DNA of 64,000 bases from Periconia sp. R9002 (taxonomy: Eukaryota; Ascomycota; Dothideomycetes; Pleosporales; Periconiaceae). The stretch is from NCBI GenBank assembly GCA_023627715.1, contig JAMAHW010000114.1, positions 41,937 through 105,936 on the forward strand, read 5' to 3'. Positions 50,407-61,167 of this stretch are shown here, piece by piece (within the stretch, counting starts at the first letter, position 1; every line of letters starts with the position of its first letter). A program made the translations under genes and the position numbers. A model generated the notes under the pieces. It was not told the origin of the DNA. It searched no databases and was given only the letters and a program-made list of their open reading frames with translations.

Positions 50407-51945
50407 ATGACACCACTATCCCCTCAATCCCCATCAGTCTTTGAAAGACTTCCGGCCGAACTATACGATGAGGTGCGTCAATTGTGCACGTATCATTGCT
50501 GGCGCTAATACAGACAGATATTTTCCTATCTGCCAGCAGCTAATGATATAGAATACATGCAGCACGTCGGAACTAATGACATTAGTAAAGACGACTTGCA
50601 CGGGTTTGACTACCTTAAGGGGGTTCAACGCGACTTTGGCAGTTATGTTCATCATGCCTATCTCAAACTTCGCCTTGTCTCGAGAGCGTTCAACCGTGCT
50701 GTGGCTCGAGTTTATTTTCAGCACGAGTTCCTCACTTTTCATGCCTTTGGCGATGCCGAAATTTATGAGACAGGAATGCATGTGTGGCCCGATTCTGTTC
50801 GAAAAATCAACGATTTCATACTACAAGGAGAATTCCTTCCGCGAGTTCTTCGAAACCTACGTCTGGACCTATCAACGCCTGATAACTCTTACACAAAAGA
50901 ACGCAAGGAATGGATGATTCCCGATTCCGCGAAAGATTTTTCAGACGATAAGAAGAATTTGCTCACCTTTCTCCGAGTGCTACCATCGGCCCTGGCGAGA
51001 TTGGATCAATTGGAATGCTTGTGGGTCGATTTCAACGAGAGATGGCAAAGCGAGTTTGGTGGCAACAACGATTGGGCACCTCAGTTAGATCTCATTGCAG
51101 TAGATGAACTTCGGAAGTCTCTTTGCACTCTCTTCTCTCCCTCGTATCCCCATCGCTTCCGGTTTTTGACAGAGCTTCGCCTTATCCTTCCATGTACTTA
51201 TGACTTTGCTGCTCTGAACAATGTCATGTCAGATGAAGCCACTGGGCGCTTACGACACTTGTATCTTGAGTACATCGATGCGACTGGACCAGGGGGCGAC
51301 AATGAGTACACGCATTGGGCTGAAGACGAGGAAGGAGACATGGGCGATGACCACTGCCCCCTTTCTAATCTCCAACAACAATATCCGAATAAAAATTACA
51401 TGGATGATATCTGCAGCCTGATCGGCCGGTGCTCTAATCTGGTCTCCATGGGTCTGCACGCCACACACTATCTCGACCTTGACGAACTAGACTGGAAGCC
51501 TACTGAAACGGGTCTGAGAAATCTCTATATTTACCGTGCGAAAGTTTCTTTTCAGACCTTGAAGCAGCTTCTCAGCGCAGCTGATGGAGAGTCCCCTAAT
51601 ATTATGGCCATCAAGTTTAGCTATGTGGAGCTCTTGGATCATACTTGGTCTGAGATTTTTGATCACATTATGCGAGCTGATGCTATCAAGCTCCTCAGCA
51701 TTGATGACTTGAACTATGCGCACCGCGGGGACTCAGCACATCTGAGGGAATTCAATAATAGAATCTGGGAGAACTCAGCCACTATCTGGACCGAAAATGA
51801 TGCAGACTCATCACGATTGCAAGATCTTGTTAAAAAAGTCCTAGACGGCGGAGGTCTTGTAGGAAAGTACGTGGAGGACCAGATCGAGGAGGCCGGGTAT
51901 AACTCCAGGTACCCAGAAGCCATGAAGGTCCTCAGTCAATGGTAG
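50407..51945 (+). CDS. F-box protein
   Basis: Two exons (50407-50472, 50518-51945) encode 497 residues. The N-terminal F-box is split by the intron: SVFERLPAELYDE joins IFSYLPAANDIEY, then LRLVSRAFNRAVARVYFQHE, about residues 10-75. F-box proteins link targets to the SCF ubiquitin ligase through Skp1. The rest has loose leucine-rich spacing (LRNLRLDLSTPDN, LDQLECLWVDFNE, FLTELRLILPCTY, LRHLYLEYIDATG, LRNLYIYRAKVSFQTLKQLL), consistent with a substrate-binding LRR-like array, as in many expanded fungal F-box families. An acidic loop (THWAEDEEGDMGDDH) interrupts it. Donor GTGCGT and acceptor CAG are in phase. Substrate unknown. Its location beside HET and AT-rich DNA fits the accessory class of such genes. 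Confidence 0.85.
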
Positions 51946-53641
51946 TCGGCTGCGGCTGCTTCCACCCATCTTTCATACTGTCTTTTCACACTGTTCAGGC
52001 TGGGAAAGCTTCCATCAAAGGACCCTCAAAGTGGATTGTTCACCGATACTCTGAAGTTGAAAAGGTGAATCTATAGGAGGATCGATGTATCGAGGCTCGA
52101 CTGGTATCATGTTTGTGGTGGAAGTCAGCCATGGATTCTATCGCTTAAACTCAATGCAGGCCGTTACTCGCGACACCCTCGCAGGATTGAGGGTATATGT
52201 AGAGATAAGGTGGGAAAATGGGAATCACATAAACTTGTTCGGTTTTGTTCTGCCCACTAGTTGATAAGCAACTTTTGAGAACTAATCATACATCTCTAAA
52301 CACAAAAGAAGAAGTTGTTCAATTTCTAGAAATATCATTTAAAGAGCAAATATATTGCGCTTGTATATATATAGAGTAGTTGTCTTCGCATACATTATCG
52401 TACTTAGTGTTGTGTTTAGTAGCAGGCTATCCTAACCACGCCTATAATCAAAAGCGGCCAGCAAGCCATAATATTAAAAGGGTATAGCAAAGCTGCATAG
52501 TATGCTTACGAAATTATAGTAAGATGCAGCAAGCATGAGGTGGTACTTTAGGTTGCTACTACCTGCAGGAAGGATGGTAGCCCTAACCTTACGCCAGCGG
52601 TGCTAGCCTTCCCATTGCATTATCGTACCTTCGTTAGTGTAAGATGGGCTGAACATCCTGTGTCAGATCACGTCCCACCACGGGAACCAAATTAGGTTTC
52701 TCGGCTAAACATGTATGATCCATAAATAGAATGGGCGCCAAACAGATTGCTGAGCGACAAGCCTTGTCCTGGCTCCATTCTTCTTCAGGTGTTCTCGCAT
52801 GCAACCCCTTTTTCTCCCTCTTTCTCTTAGGCCCCAACACTTTGGATTATGGTCTCAGTGGATGTGGTACAGGTGCGAGAAGAACTATGGACCGCACCAA
52901 GTCTCTGAAATCAATGGAATTGCTCATGGTAACTATTATTTTATATTTTGGCTTTCAGCTACTTTTAATGACCTTTTCTGTAGTTGCTGCTACTGATCCT
53001 CTAGCTATACCCTCTGACTAATAATCTAGATATTTGTATTTCCTTAAAGTCAGTAGCCTAGATAAGTATACCTAGATTATAGAAAGGTAAAGCTCAATCA
53101 CGTGATCAATAGTTACCTGTGAGCACGTCCCTAGCCAAGGACGTTACCTTGAGATCCAAACCAGTGTTGATACCGTGACTGATTACACCAATCAATTGCG
53201 AAGAAGAAGACACTTTAATAGAAAGGTAAAGTAATAAGTTACCCCTATTTTTAAAGGCACTACTAGCACCTAAATAATTCTAAGGAAGATACTAGATACT
53301 AGTGTAGGAAAACTATAGTAAGCCTATAAAAGAAAAGATATAGCTAATAAAGAGATTAAAGGGAAACCTAAGTTACTCTTAGATAGAGAGTAGAGGTTAA
53401 ATAGATAAATAGTATAAGGTAATGTACGATATAATACCTATTAGCGACTACTCTAGGTGTCTAGGATAGGGGCCCTAGAGAGATATCTATTTTTTTATTA
53501 GTTTTTTACAAACAATAAGAGAGGATTATAAGGATATAAAAAGGTACTAGGCACGGAGGAAGGTGCCTAGACAGGTGCATATACCTAAGCAGATAGCTAG
53601 ATACCATACCAATATACACATCATACCCATACATGAGCCCC
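51946..53641. other. AT-rich island, probable RIP-mutated repeat relic
   Basis: About 1.7 kb without a gene. From about 53200 to 53520 it is dominated by TA-rich words (TATAG, TAGATA, CTAGATAC) with few CA or TG dinucleotides, the look of repeat-induced point mutation. A motif AGAAAGGTAAAG occurs twice (about 53079 and 53220). No open frame of the original element remains. Confidence 0.5.
53547..53570. repeat. Perfect 8 bp inverted repeat
   Basis: CTAGGCAC (53547-53554) and GTGCCTAG (53563-53570) with an 8 bp loop. It lies 70 bp downstream of the HET stop codon on that gene's strand, so it could act as a 3' hairpin or be an element end. Confidence 0.6.
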
Positions 53642-55427
53642 TTACATCCTAGACTTCTCATCTTTTGGTCCACGAAGAATCGCCTCTATGTTCAGGTTCA
53701 ATATAGTTGCAATACAAATCGCTTCGTCCGATTTTTTGGTAGTGGCTCTGAACATGAGTGACCGATGGCACATAACCATTCTCAAATGTACTGGAAGGTT
53801 AGACAATTTTTCGAAAGAAATTTTACCGTCTTCCCAGCTCCTCAGTTGCGAGAATGTAACGGGTAAATGTGTGAGATGAGGAGCGGTGATTTTAGCTACC
53901 CCAGGGTCGATCCCAAGCAAACTGAATCGTTCCATCTTGGCAAAATTTAACGTGAGATTTTTGAATTTGAAAACAATCTTGTTCTGAGCCAAAATTTGTT
54001 CATGTAGAGTCCAAAGTCGCCTATTCCACCTGGAACAATGAATCATCACCCTTATCTCCATCTCAGAAATGTTCCCAACTAACTGAGATTGAAGGTATGC
54101 ATCAAGCACAAGCACTTTTTCGGCTTCTTTGTACGTCTTTCTCATAAGCTTTATGGCTTTGGCACGCGCATCATATGGCGATACTGGACAACATAGCGTA
54201 TCTATCCAGAAATGAACAGACTCACTTAGATTATAGTAAAGGTAAAGGTTGTTGACTAGAGACTGAATTCGATTAATCTGACATAACGGCATCGCATTGG
54301 CTTGAGGATTTCCGAGTCCGTCTGACCATACATGCGATATGGCAACGTATTTCCAAACCCTATCCTTAGCAATCCCGTTCTCAAAAACCCTACCCTTAAC
54401 AGGAGAGACAACAAGACGACCATCAAGAAGACGAACTACAGGTACTATGTTGTTCTCTAGCGAATCCATTACACCCTTCACATCGACTTGTAAAATAGTG
54501 CAGCTGCAGCTATGGGAGACATACCTGGTTCTGTACTGCATATCATCCCATTGGCCGGCGTAACACTCGTCCATAGAGCAATTGCCATGCTGATTATAGT
54601 GATCCGTTTGGGTGGATATATTCCTACCATAGTTGTTGAACTCAATTTTGTCCGATGATGTTGTGAGGATCGATATGCTGGCAACTGGCTCATAACTTGG
54701 GGCCGGAAGAAGGCTTGCATAAAATACTCCATAGTGAGGGGTGGTCCATTGAAGTCGGTTTATATCGCTTTTACACCATCCCCTTTCAAACATCTTTTCC
54801 TCGAGAATTTTCATCCCTATGTCAGGCCAGTTTTTGACCATTTCGAACTTCGGTTCATTCTTAACCCACATACACGTTTCTCTGTCCTGCTCCTATGTAC
54901 TGGCATAGAATGATAAGGTATAGCTCTTCCCATATTTCTAGTGGTGAGCTTCTCGCGTATTTCCAATAAGACAGAACATCACTGATGTACCGAAGGGTGC
55001 TACTCATGCCACGCGCATTCTCCTCTTGTTCTTCACGCGAACGCAACTGATAACTATCTACCCAATCATTGATAAACTTGGCCAACATCTTCGTAGTCAT
55101 AAGAAGACGGTTGTCTTTGTCGTATGTGATAAAATCTGATGCTTGGATGGGCTTTTCTAGTACACTGCTCAAAAATCCGAAGAAGAACCACTTGTGAAAG
55201 AACTTCCTGATTTCTGTTTTTGCCTTCCCCGATTTTTCTGGTTCCAACACCCATTCTTCCTTCCATTGCATTCGCTCATGATATGTGAGAAATGGTCCAG
55301 AGTCGTACTCTATCACGTCTGAATGAAGATATAAAAGTGATGGATCATATGTCCGAACTATGGGTAAAGGCAAATGATCTACAGGTAGACCAACAGCGGG
55401 AACGTGAACAGGTAGGGATAATGTCAT
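53642..55427 (-). CDS. HET-domain (heterokaryon incompatibility) protein, split by a frame change
   Basis: Two overlapping frames look like one protein. The first (55427-54861) encodes 188 residues from an ATG: MTLSLPVHVPAVGLPV, then YHERMQWKEEWVLEPEKSGK and LEIWEELYLIILCQYIG. The second (54871-53642) has the HET domain: VWKYVAISHVWSDGLGN, VHFWIDTLCCPVSPYDARAK, AIKLMRKTYKEAEKVLVLDA and CSRWNRRLWTLHEQILA. HET proteins trigger cell death when unlike individuals fuse. Between about 54900 and 54865 the frame must shift by one base; no intron of sensible size fits, and the second frame has a stop (TAG) just upstream. Either a one-base indel has broken the gene, or there are two adjacent genes, or the assembly is wrong here. 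The N-terminal part is of a type that often precedes HET domains. Confidence 0.7.
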
Positions 55428-56174
55428 TGTTTTAAAAAGGTGAAGAAATCTATTACATAGTTGCAGACTACGAAGTGAGACAGACCTTATTTATACACAA
55501 CACCTTTAGGGTTGTTTGTGAAATTGCTTAATGTGAGTTGTACATGGAACAACAATCCTCGCACAATCGATATAAGCAGTAACGTGACTTGTGATACGCC
55601 ATTAATCCTCTATTAATAAAGATGATTGAAGATAGCAATATCTTATGATAATGTGGTACTTAATATTAGGTCTAGGACGATGCTTAGTAGCGACTGTACG
55701 ATGCTTGTCACTACTTTATATAAAGCTACAGACACTGCTCGCGAGAAGTGCCACAGAGGAAAAGAAGATCAAGTTAAATACAACCATCGAGCCCAACACC
55801 AGTGGGGCCAAAATGATGCCTATTTTGCTAGTTAGTAGTTAGTCTGGGGGAGATTGTAATCTTTGGTAAGCCTCGTTCCTCGTTCCTCGTTCCTCGTTCT
55901 CCGCATCACTAACTAGTCACTATGTAGCAACCAACAGTGGTCAAAACTACTACCCGAGCAATGCTTCACATAATGCTGGAGACTTAGCCCCAGGCAACTT
56001 AGATTTTACTATTATTCCAAATCATACCCTGCCTGTGTCGTCGACATAAACTAAAGGGACAGTCAGCGCTTCTACCAGGTTATCAGACTTCGTCCTATAA
56101 ATATGTAGGATATCGTCTTGTTTCCTAGGATTCAGTCCGCAAAATCACCTCGCCAGATCCAAACCTCCCCAATC
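55428..56174. other. Intergenic divergent region, HET and lipase genes
   Basis: About 0.75 kb upstream of both genes. Contains the heptanucleotide repeat and AT-rich sequence; no gene supported. Confidence 0.5.
55871..55898. repeat. Heptanucleotide repeat (CCTCGTT)4
   Basis: Four perfect tandem copies in the spacer between the HET gene and the lipase gene. Confidence 0.95.
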
Positions 56175-57683
56175 ATGCGTACTCCAAACTTCCTCCTCCT
56201 TTATGCGAGCAGCATCGCCCTGCTCTCCATGCTCCCATACACTTCCGCGCAACAATCAACCTCACCTTTCCCAGAGAGCACCACATGCGACCAAACATGT
56301 CAAGCACATGCCCTGCAAGGAATCGCATACGAACGAGGCAGTCACGCCCACACACCTCTCGATGCCTTCTACACCATCCCAGAAATCTTCAATACTTCCA
56401 TGACCCCAGGCACACTTCTCCGTGTCGAAGCTCATACCAATCTTGTCAATTACACAGTCCCTTCCGGCCTGACAATGTCCCGCATCATGTACACATCCAA
56501 GAACCTCAACGGGACAATCGTCCCGGTATCTGCGTATGTCCTCTGGCCATACGCACCTTTTGAGCACGCCGTCGCCAACCCCTCGTCCCAATCAACAAAG
56601 TTCCCCCTCGTGGCATTCGCCCACGGAACAGCAGGACAATTCCAGAACTGCGCACCGAGCAACTACCGCTCACTCCAGTACCACTTCATGGTCCCGTACA
56701 CCGTCGCTCTCGAGGGTTTCGCCGTCGTAGCTCCAGATTACGCCGGGCTGGGCGTGACGACTCGACCGAACGGAGAAGCTTCACACGAGTGGCTAGCCGG
56801 ACCCGCTGGAGCCGACGACGTCGCCTACGCCATCGAAGCAGCCCGAAAAGCATTCCCTCAAAACCTCGACACGGACGGCCCGTTCGTCACGCTCGGCCAC
56901 TCCCAGGGTGGAAACATCGCCTGGGCATTCGCAGAGCGCCAGGTAAAAACACCCACACCGGGATACAAAGGCATCATCTCCATCTCTCCGCCCACCCGCG
57001 TCATAGATTGGGTGAACAACGGTTTGAAAACCCTCGCGAGCACTCCGCCGGGGACCCAGGCACCGCTCTGGGCTCAGTTGGTCTTCGGCTTACAACCCAA
57101 AATCATTGCCGCGATCACAACCGTCTACCCCTCCTACAACTTCTCAGGCCTAACACCTACAGCGTACGACCGTTGGAACAACGTCGTCAAGCCTCTCTCG
57201 GCCTGTCTCCCTACCGAATCTCTGTCCTTCGCCGACGTCGATCCCGCTCAAATGGCGAAACCGAACTGGACCAGCGAGAGCGTGGTTCAAGAGTGGAAGG
57301 CACGAGTTGTCGTGAGCGGGAAACCTTTCGCCGGGCCTATGCTACTCATTGCCGGCGACAACGACGTCATCCCCGTCTCCATGATCACAGAGGATCTCGA
57401 GAGAACTTGCGCTGCGAACAACGGTCAGAGCTTGGACCTGGAAGTTTACGAGGGCACAGAGCACTTCAGCGTGATACAGACGAGTCGTGTGAAGTGGTTG
57501 GGTTGGATAAAGGAAAAAATGAGTGCGGGTGGGAATGGTTATGCGGTACACGAAGAGCAGGTGTGCGGGAAGAGCAGCTTTGTTCGTGCGTTCAACACCA
57601 ACTACACTATTCATTCTCCGGCTCCCAATTGGATCGTCGATTGGGCGCCGTCGCCGGATGAGGGGTGGAAATACGCCCTGTAA
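56175..57683 (+). CDS. Secreted lipase, fungal LIP (CAL-A-like) family
   Basis: Intronless gene for 502 residues. A signal peptide (MRTPNFLLLYASSIALLSML, then PYTSA) precedes a mature alpha/beta hydrolase. Nucleophile Ser243 is in VTLGHSQGGNIAWAFAER, the acid is likely Asp397 (or 395) in LLIAGDNDVIPVS, and His430 is in GTEHFSVIQ. KFPLVAFAHGTAGQFQNCAP carries the oxyanion-loop HGT, and FAVVAPDYAGLGVTTRPNGE is typical of the secretory lipase family. ADDVAYAIEAARKAFPQN precedes the nucleophile elbow. Several N-glycosylation sites (NYT, NGT, NFS, NWT) fit secretion. It would hydrolyse triacylglycerols or other esters outside the cell. The frame is open upstream to 56118 only through a TTG, and the ATG at 56175 starts the signal peptide. 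Confidence 0.92.
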   Translation: MRTPNFLLLYASSIALLSMLPYTSAQQSTSPFPESTTCDQTCQAHALQGIAYERGSHAHTPLDAFYTIPEIFNTSMTPGTLLRVEAHTNLVNYTVPSGLTMSRIMYTSKNLNGTIVPVSAYVLWPYAPFEHAVANPSSQSTKFPLVAFAHGTAGQFQNCAPSNYRSLQYHFMVPYTVALEGFAVVAPDYAGLGVTTRPNGEASHEWLAGPAGADDVAYAIEAARKAFPQNLDTDGPFVTLGHSQGGNIAWAFAERQVKTPTPGYKGIISISPPTRVIDWVNNGLKTLASTPPGTQAPLWAQLVFGLQPKIIAAITTVYPSYNFSGLTPTAYDRWNNVVKPLSACLPTESLSFADVDPAQMAKPNWTSESVVQEWKARVVVSGKPFAGPMLLIAGDNDVIPVSMITEDLERTCAANNGQSLDLEVYEGTEHFSVIQTSRVKWLGWIKEKMSAGGNGYAVHEEQVCGKSSFVRAFNTNYTIHSPAPNWIVDWAPSPDEGWKYAL

Positions 57684-58162
57684 ACTTCGTACCATCTGAT
57701 TGTACGTGGAGCCTTGTTTTTTTTTAATTGTCCTTAGACAATAGACAACGAGTATAGTTGTCTGGGTTTTCTGAAGGCTTTGCTAGGAAGAGTCATCCTG
57801 TAGCCGGCAACATGAGACGTCGTCTACGTTGATTTAATATAAATTGTTACTTCATCCAGTGCTGAGAACTGTTCAAACTTCTATATCACTCCGGTGTATA
57901 TAGTTTGCACTATTTCCAGAATAGCATGTGGTAATCAACAATCGCTTATAATGCTACGTGAAAGCAGCTCACATATTCACATTTCAAGTTGATTCATCAT
58001 AATATTCGAGTGATCTTTATATATTTTTGTGTATCTCACTTTAGATTTTGCTGGCGCACTATGTACCCTTCAAAGTTAGCGCTTTTGTAATACGTGTATA
58101 CTTTTCTTCATGAATATTACTGTTTAACTCGAGATGGCTCAATGCCTACATCCATTTTCTCT
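57684..58162. other. Convergent 3' intergenic region
   Basis: AT-rich spacer between the lipase (plus) and the arabinofuranosidase (minus). Nothing else supported. Confidence 0.55.
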
Positions 58163-60336
58163 TTACGGCCCCGCAGCCGAAAGATCGGTATCCAAAACAG
58201 CAACGCTCAATTGCGGCAGTTTGAAGCTGAAGGCACCACCGTATCCCGCCTCAACAATAGTCTTCGTCGTGTTCACGATGTTAACACCAGTGTGGGGGTC
58301 GTTGTACATGTAGTTATTTGCCAGTTTGTTGGTCAGGTAGGTCAACTTGGCCTTGGTACCTGGCTTCACGCCCTGAAAGTGCACCGAGACGGGCACGGGC
58401 CCTCCGTCAGTCGTGTTGTACACGGCGCCCTTCCAGACCAATGCTCCATTTCTCTTCTCATCCTTGCCGGCACCCCAGTAGAGGGGTCCATATGAGCTGT
58501 TGGACGATGTAGGGAGTGTGTGGGAGATGGGGTGGTGGGCGAAGAGACTCCAGCAGTACCAAGTCACAGCCTTGGTGGTCATCTTGGGGTCTGCGGCGAA
58601 CTGAATCAGCGTGATTGCCCACTGGAATCTGTTTTCGTTCTTGAGGACGGGAGCGTAGAAGGTTCCGGGGATGCGGTCCGAGTTGCGCTCATAACCGATA
58701 AGTGAGACGGCTTCTCCAACGGCACCTTGCCACCATGGGTAGGTGTACAGCGGTCCATCCCAACGGGGTTCTTCACCACCATTGACATGCGTGGCGGCGA
58801 CTTCGCCGATGATGTGGCCAATATCGTTGTCGAAGCGATTGAACTCCTCCACGAGCTCGTCCGGTCGTCGATAGGGATGGTAGTCACCAATTACGTCCTT
58901 AGGGTAGCTAAAAGGAGCCTCGGTCTTTTTGTCACTTGAGGCTGCGGAAGCAATGACTTGGATATTGGGATATTTGGCCTTGATGGCGTCGTGGAACATT
59001 TGGAACCGGTACTCGCGGTAAGCTTCCCACCCTGCAGGGTATCCGGCCAGCCAGTCTTCGTTGCCGACTTCGACGTAATTCAGGACGAAGGGCTCGGGGT
59101 GGCCGAGTTCAGCGCGACGAGCGCCCCAAGTGGTGTCGGTGGATCCAACGACGAATTCGATCTCGTTGAGAGCATCGTCGATGAAGGGTTGAAGGTCTTC
59201 CTTGGGAGTGACGTCGCCGTTGAGGGAGAGACCGGCCCATACAGCGAGAACTAGTCAATGTTGGTCAGTTCTGTTATTCTGATCGCATCAAAGGGTATCA
59301 ACGGGCTTACTCACCAATCTCCAAATTCATATCCTCGGCCCACTCCAAGTACTCCATCATGCCCAGGCCGTGAGTCTGCTGGTAGTTCCACACACCCTCG
59401 AATCCAGGGCGATCTTTGAGCGGGCCAAGCGTATCTTTCCAATCCCACCAAGTGCGGTTGGTGTTGCCTTCGAGCATATTGCCTCCTGGGAAGCGCAAGA
59501 AGGACTGTAGGTCATTCGTCAGTATACCAATATGTAGACCAGTTTGAGGATAAATAATCAACATACAGGGTTCATATCCGCGAGGGCCTGGGCAATATCA
59601 ACGCGAAGACCGTTCTTCCTGCCCTTGTATGTCGGGGGGAACAAGCTAATGAGGTTGAAATCCAAGTATCCGCTGCTGGTACCCTTGGGATCAAAGGTAA
59701 TGGAGAAAGTGTTATTCGAATTCGGGGCGTCCTTATGAGGGACCAGCACGAACTCATACTCCGTCCACTCGTCTGCGACAGACTTGGATTTCACTTTAAC
59801 CTCTCCGAAAACGTCGGAAGTCAAGTTGGACGCAAGCGCGGCAGTGAAATCGCCTTTGTAGGCACCCTTCACCCAGAAAGACCCGGTGTACTTCTGCTTC
59901 CTCACGTCTATTCCCCAGTAACCCTCGTTCTTGAAACCAATCTTGCCAGTGCCATTGCCTCCTGCTACCCGCATGGATGCAGGCAATGCCTTGGAAAGTG
60001 GAGTCTCAAGCTTTTGGATAGTCAAGTTGGCACTGTTGATGGGAAAGTAATGTGCGGTTGAGACCGGATACTTCTCGCTGTACTGAAACGCGCGGTTTTG
60101 AATTAATTCGGCGTAGATGCCACCGTCCCCGGAATTGTTGATGTCCTGTGATCGACCTAGTTAGCGCATAAACTAAAAACTTAATTGAAGGTGCATACCT
60201 CGTGAAGGAAACCATAGCCAAAGGAGTGACCGAACTTGCCAGTGACATTGCCACCAGAAGATTTAACAACAATGTCCACAGCAAGAGCCGAAGTGAGGCA
60301 CGAAGCCGCGAAGAGAAGCCCACCGAGACGGGTCAT
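58163..60336 (-). CDS. abfA: Secreted alpha-L-arabinofuranosidase, GH51
   Basis: Four exons (60336-60199, 60145-59567, 59504-59315, 59250-58163) encode 664 residues, the usual size of fungal GH51 enzymes. It removes arabinose side chains from hemicellulose and pectin. A signal peptide (MTRLGGLLFAASCLTSALA) is followed by FGHSFGYGFLHEDINNSGDG and IYAELIQNRAFQYSE, a carbohydrate-binding-like beta domain (residues about 60-230), then FLRFPGGNMLEGNTNRTWWD and WKDTLGPLKDRPG. The acid/base Glu367 is in NYVEVGNEDWLAGYPAGWEA; the nucleophile Glu452 is in IIGEVAATHVNGGE. The C-terminal beta-sandwich ends in QLSVAVLDTDLS. All splices keep phase and restore conserved blocks. Multiple NxT/S sites fit secretion. 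It is probably induced on plant cell-wall sugars, though no XlnR-type site was verified. Confidence 0.94.
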
Positions 60337-61167
60337 GATGCCAGTTAAAGCAGACAAGAAGCCAATCTGTACCTCACAGGAAACATTCCCCCAAAGGTCC
60401 TCCCCGGCCCTTCGATTTATACTTCTCGAACCTTTCTGCACTCTCTGTTAAATTACCTCGGAACCAACTTGGCGGGGACAAATGACTTTGTGATCACCGT
60501 TCAATCTCGCCACGATATGCCCGAGTCCCCGGTTAAAGAGCATTCTTTGGCATGTCAACCCCGGATGATGCACGTCACTAACGCGTGAAGTCGCGGATAA
60601 TCATATCGGTTAATTGGAGGAATCTGGTGTTCCTGGGTCGGAAGAATTGGGATCTTGCAAATCCATGTCGACCCCTCCTCTTGGGATGCATCCCAAGTTA
60701 TCCGCGCCTTTTCCAAGCCCGCTTTTCTAGAAGTGATGGAAAAGTTGCCCTGAGCTATTGAGTGAAGGGCAGGTGAATTGACGAACCAAGGAATGCTCTT
60801 ATGCCAAGATGGTTGCTGCCGTGATCCACTACGGGTAATGCGCGGGGCTTGTCTACTTTTGTTGTCGAGATTATTGGATTGGAGAAGGTGGATTAGAGAT
60901 GCATTGGTAGCTGCGCAATGGCTTGCGCTTTGGGGGTTAGCTTTGCCGTGGTGAAATAAACGGCCTAAGTTGAACCGATTCCCCATACCCTACTCCACAT
61001 TCCCCATGGGACTAGTTTCTTCACTTTCATCCAAAGAGTAAGTCCTTTTTTCACGTAATGTGTTTTACTACAGATCAAATAAGAAAAACCATAATATTAT
61101 TGAACAAAGGCATGTACCCACGTAACTTCGAGCATGTTACCTTGCGGTTGATTATTTAGGTGATTCT
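60337..61167. other. Intergenic region upstream of the arabinofuranosidase
   Basis: About 0.8 kb between two minus-strand genes. A minus-strand open frame at 60555-60986 has no domain or coding bias that I trust. Confidence 0.5.

Noticed and set aside
56789..57661. Plus-strand open frame of 290 codons in another phase
   Set aside because: It overlaps the lipase catalytic core in a shifted frame and is Arg/His-rich, as expected for a GC-biased shadow.
60555..60986. Minus-strand frame of 143 codons
   Set aside because: No conserved motif, no intron support, and it occupies the upstream region of the arabinofuranosidase gene.
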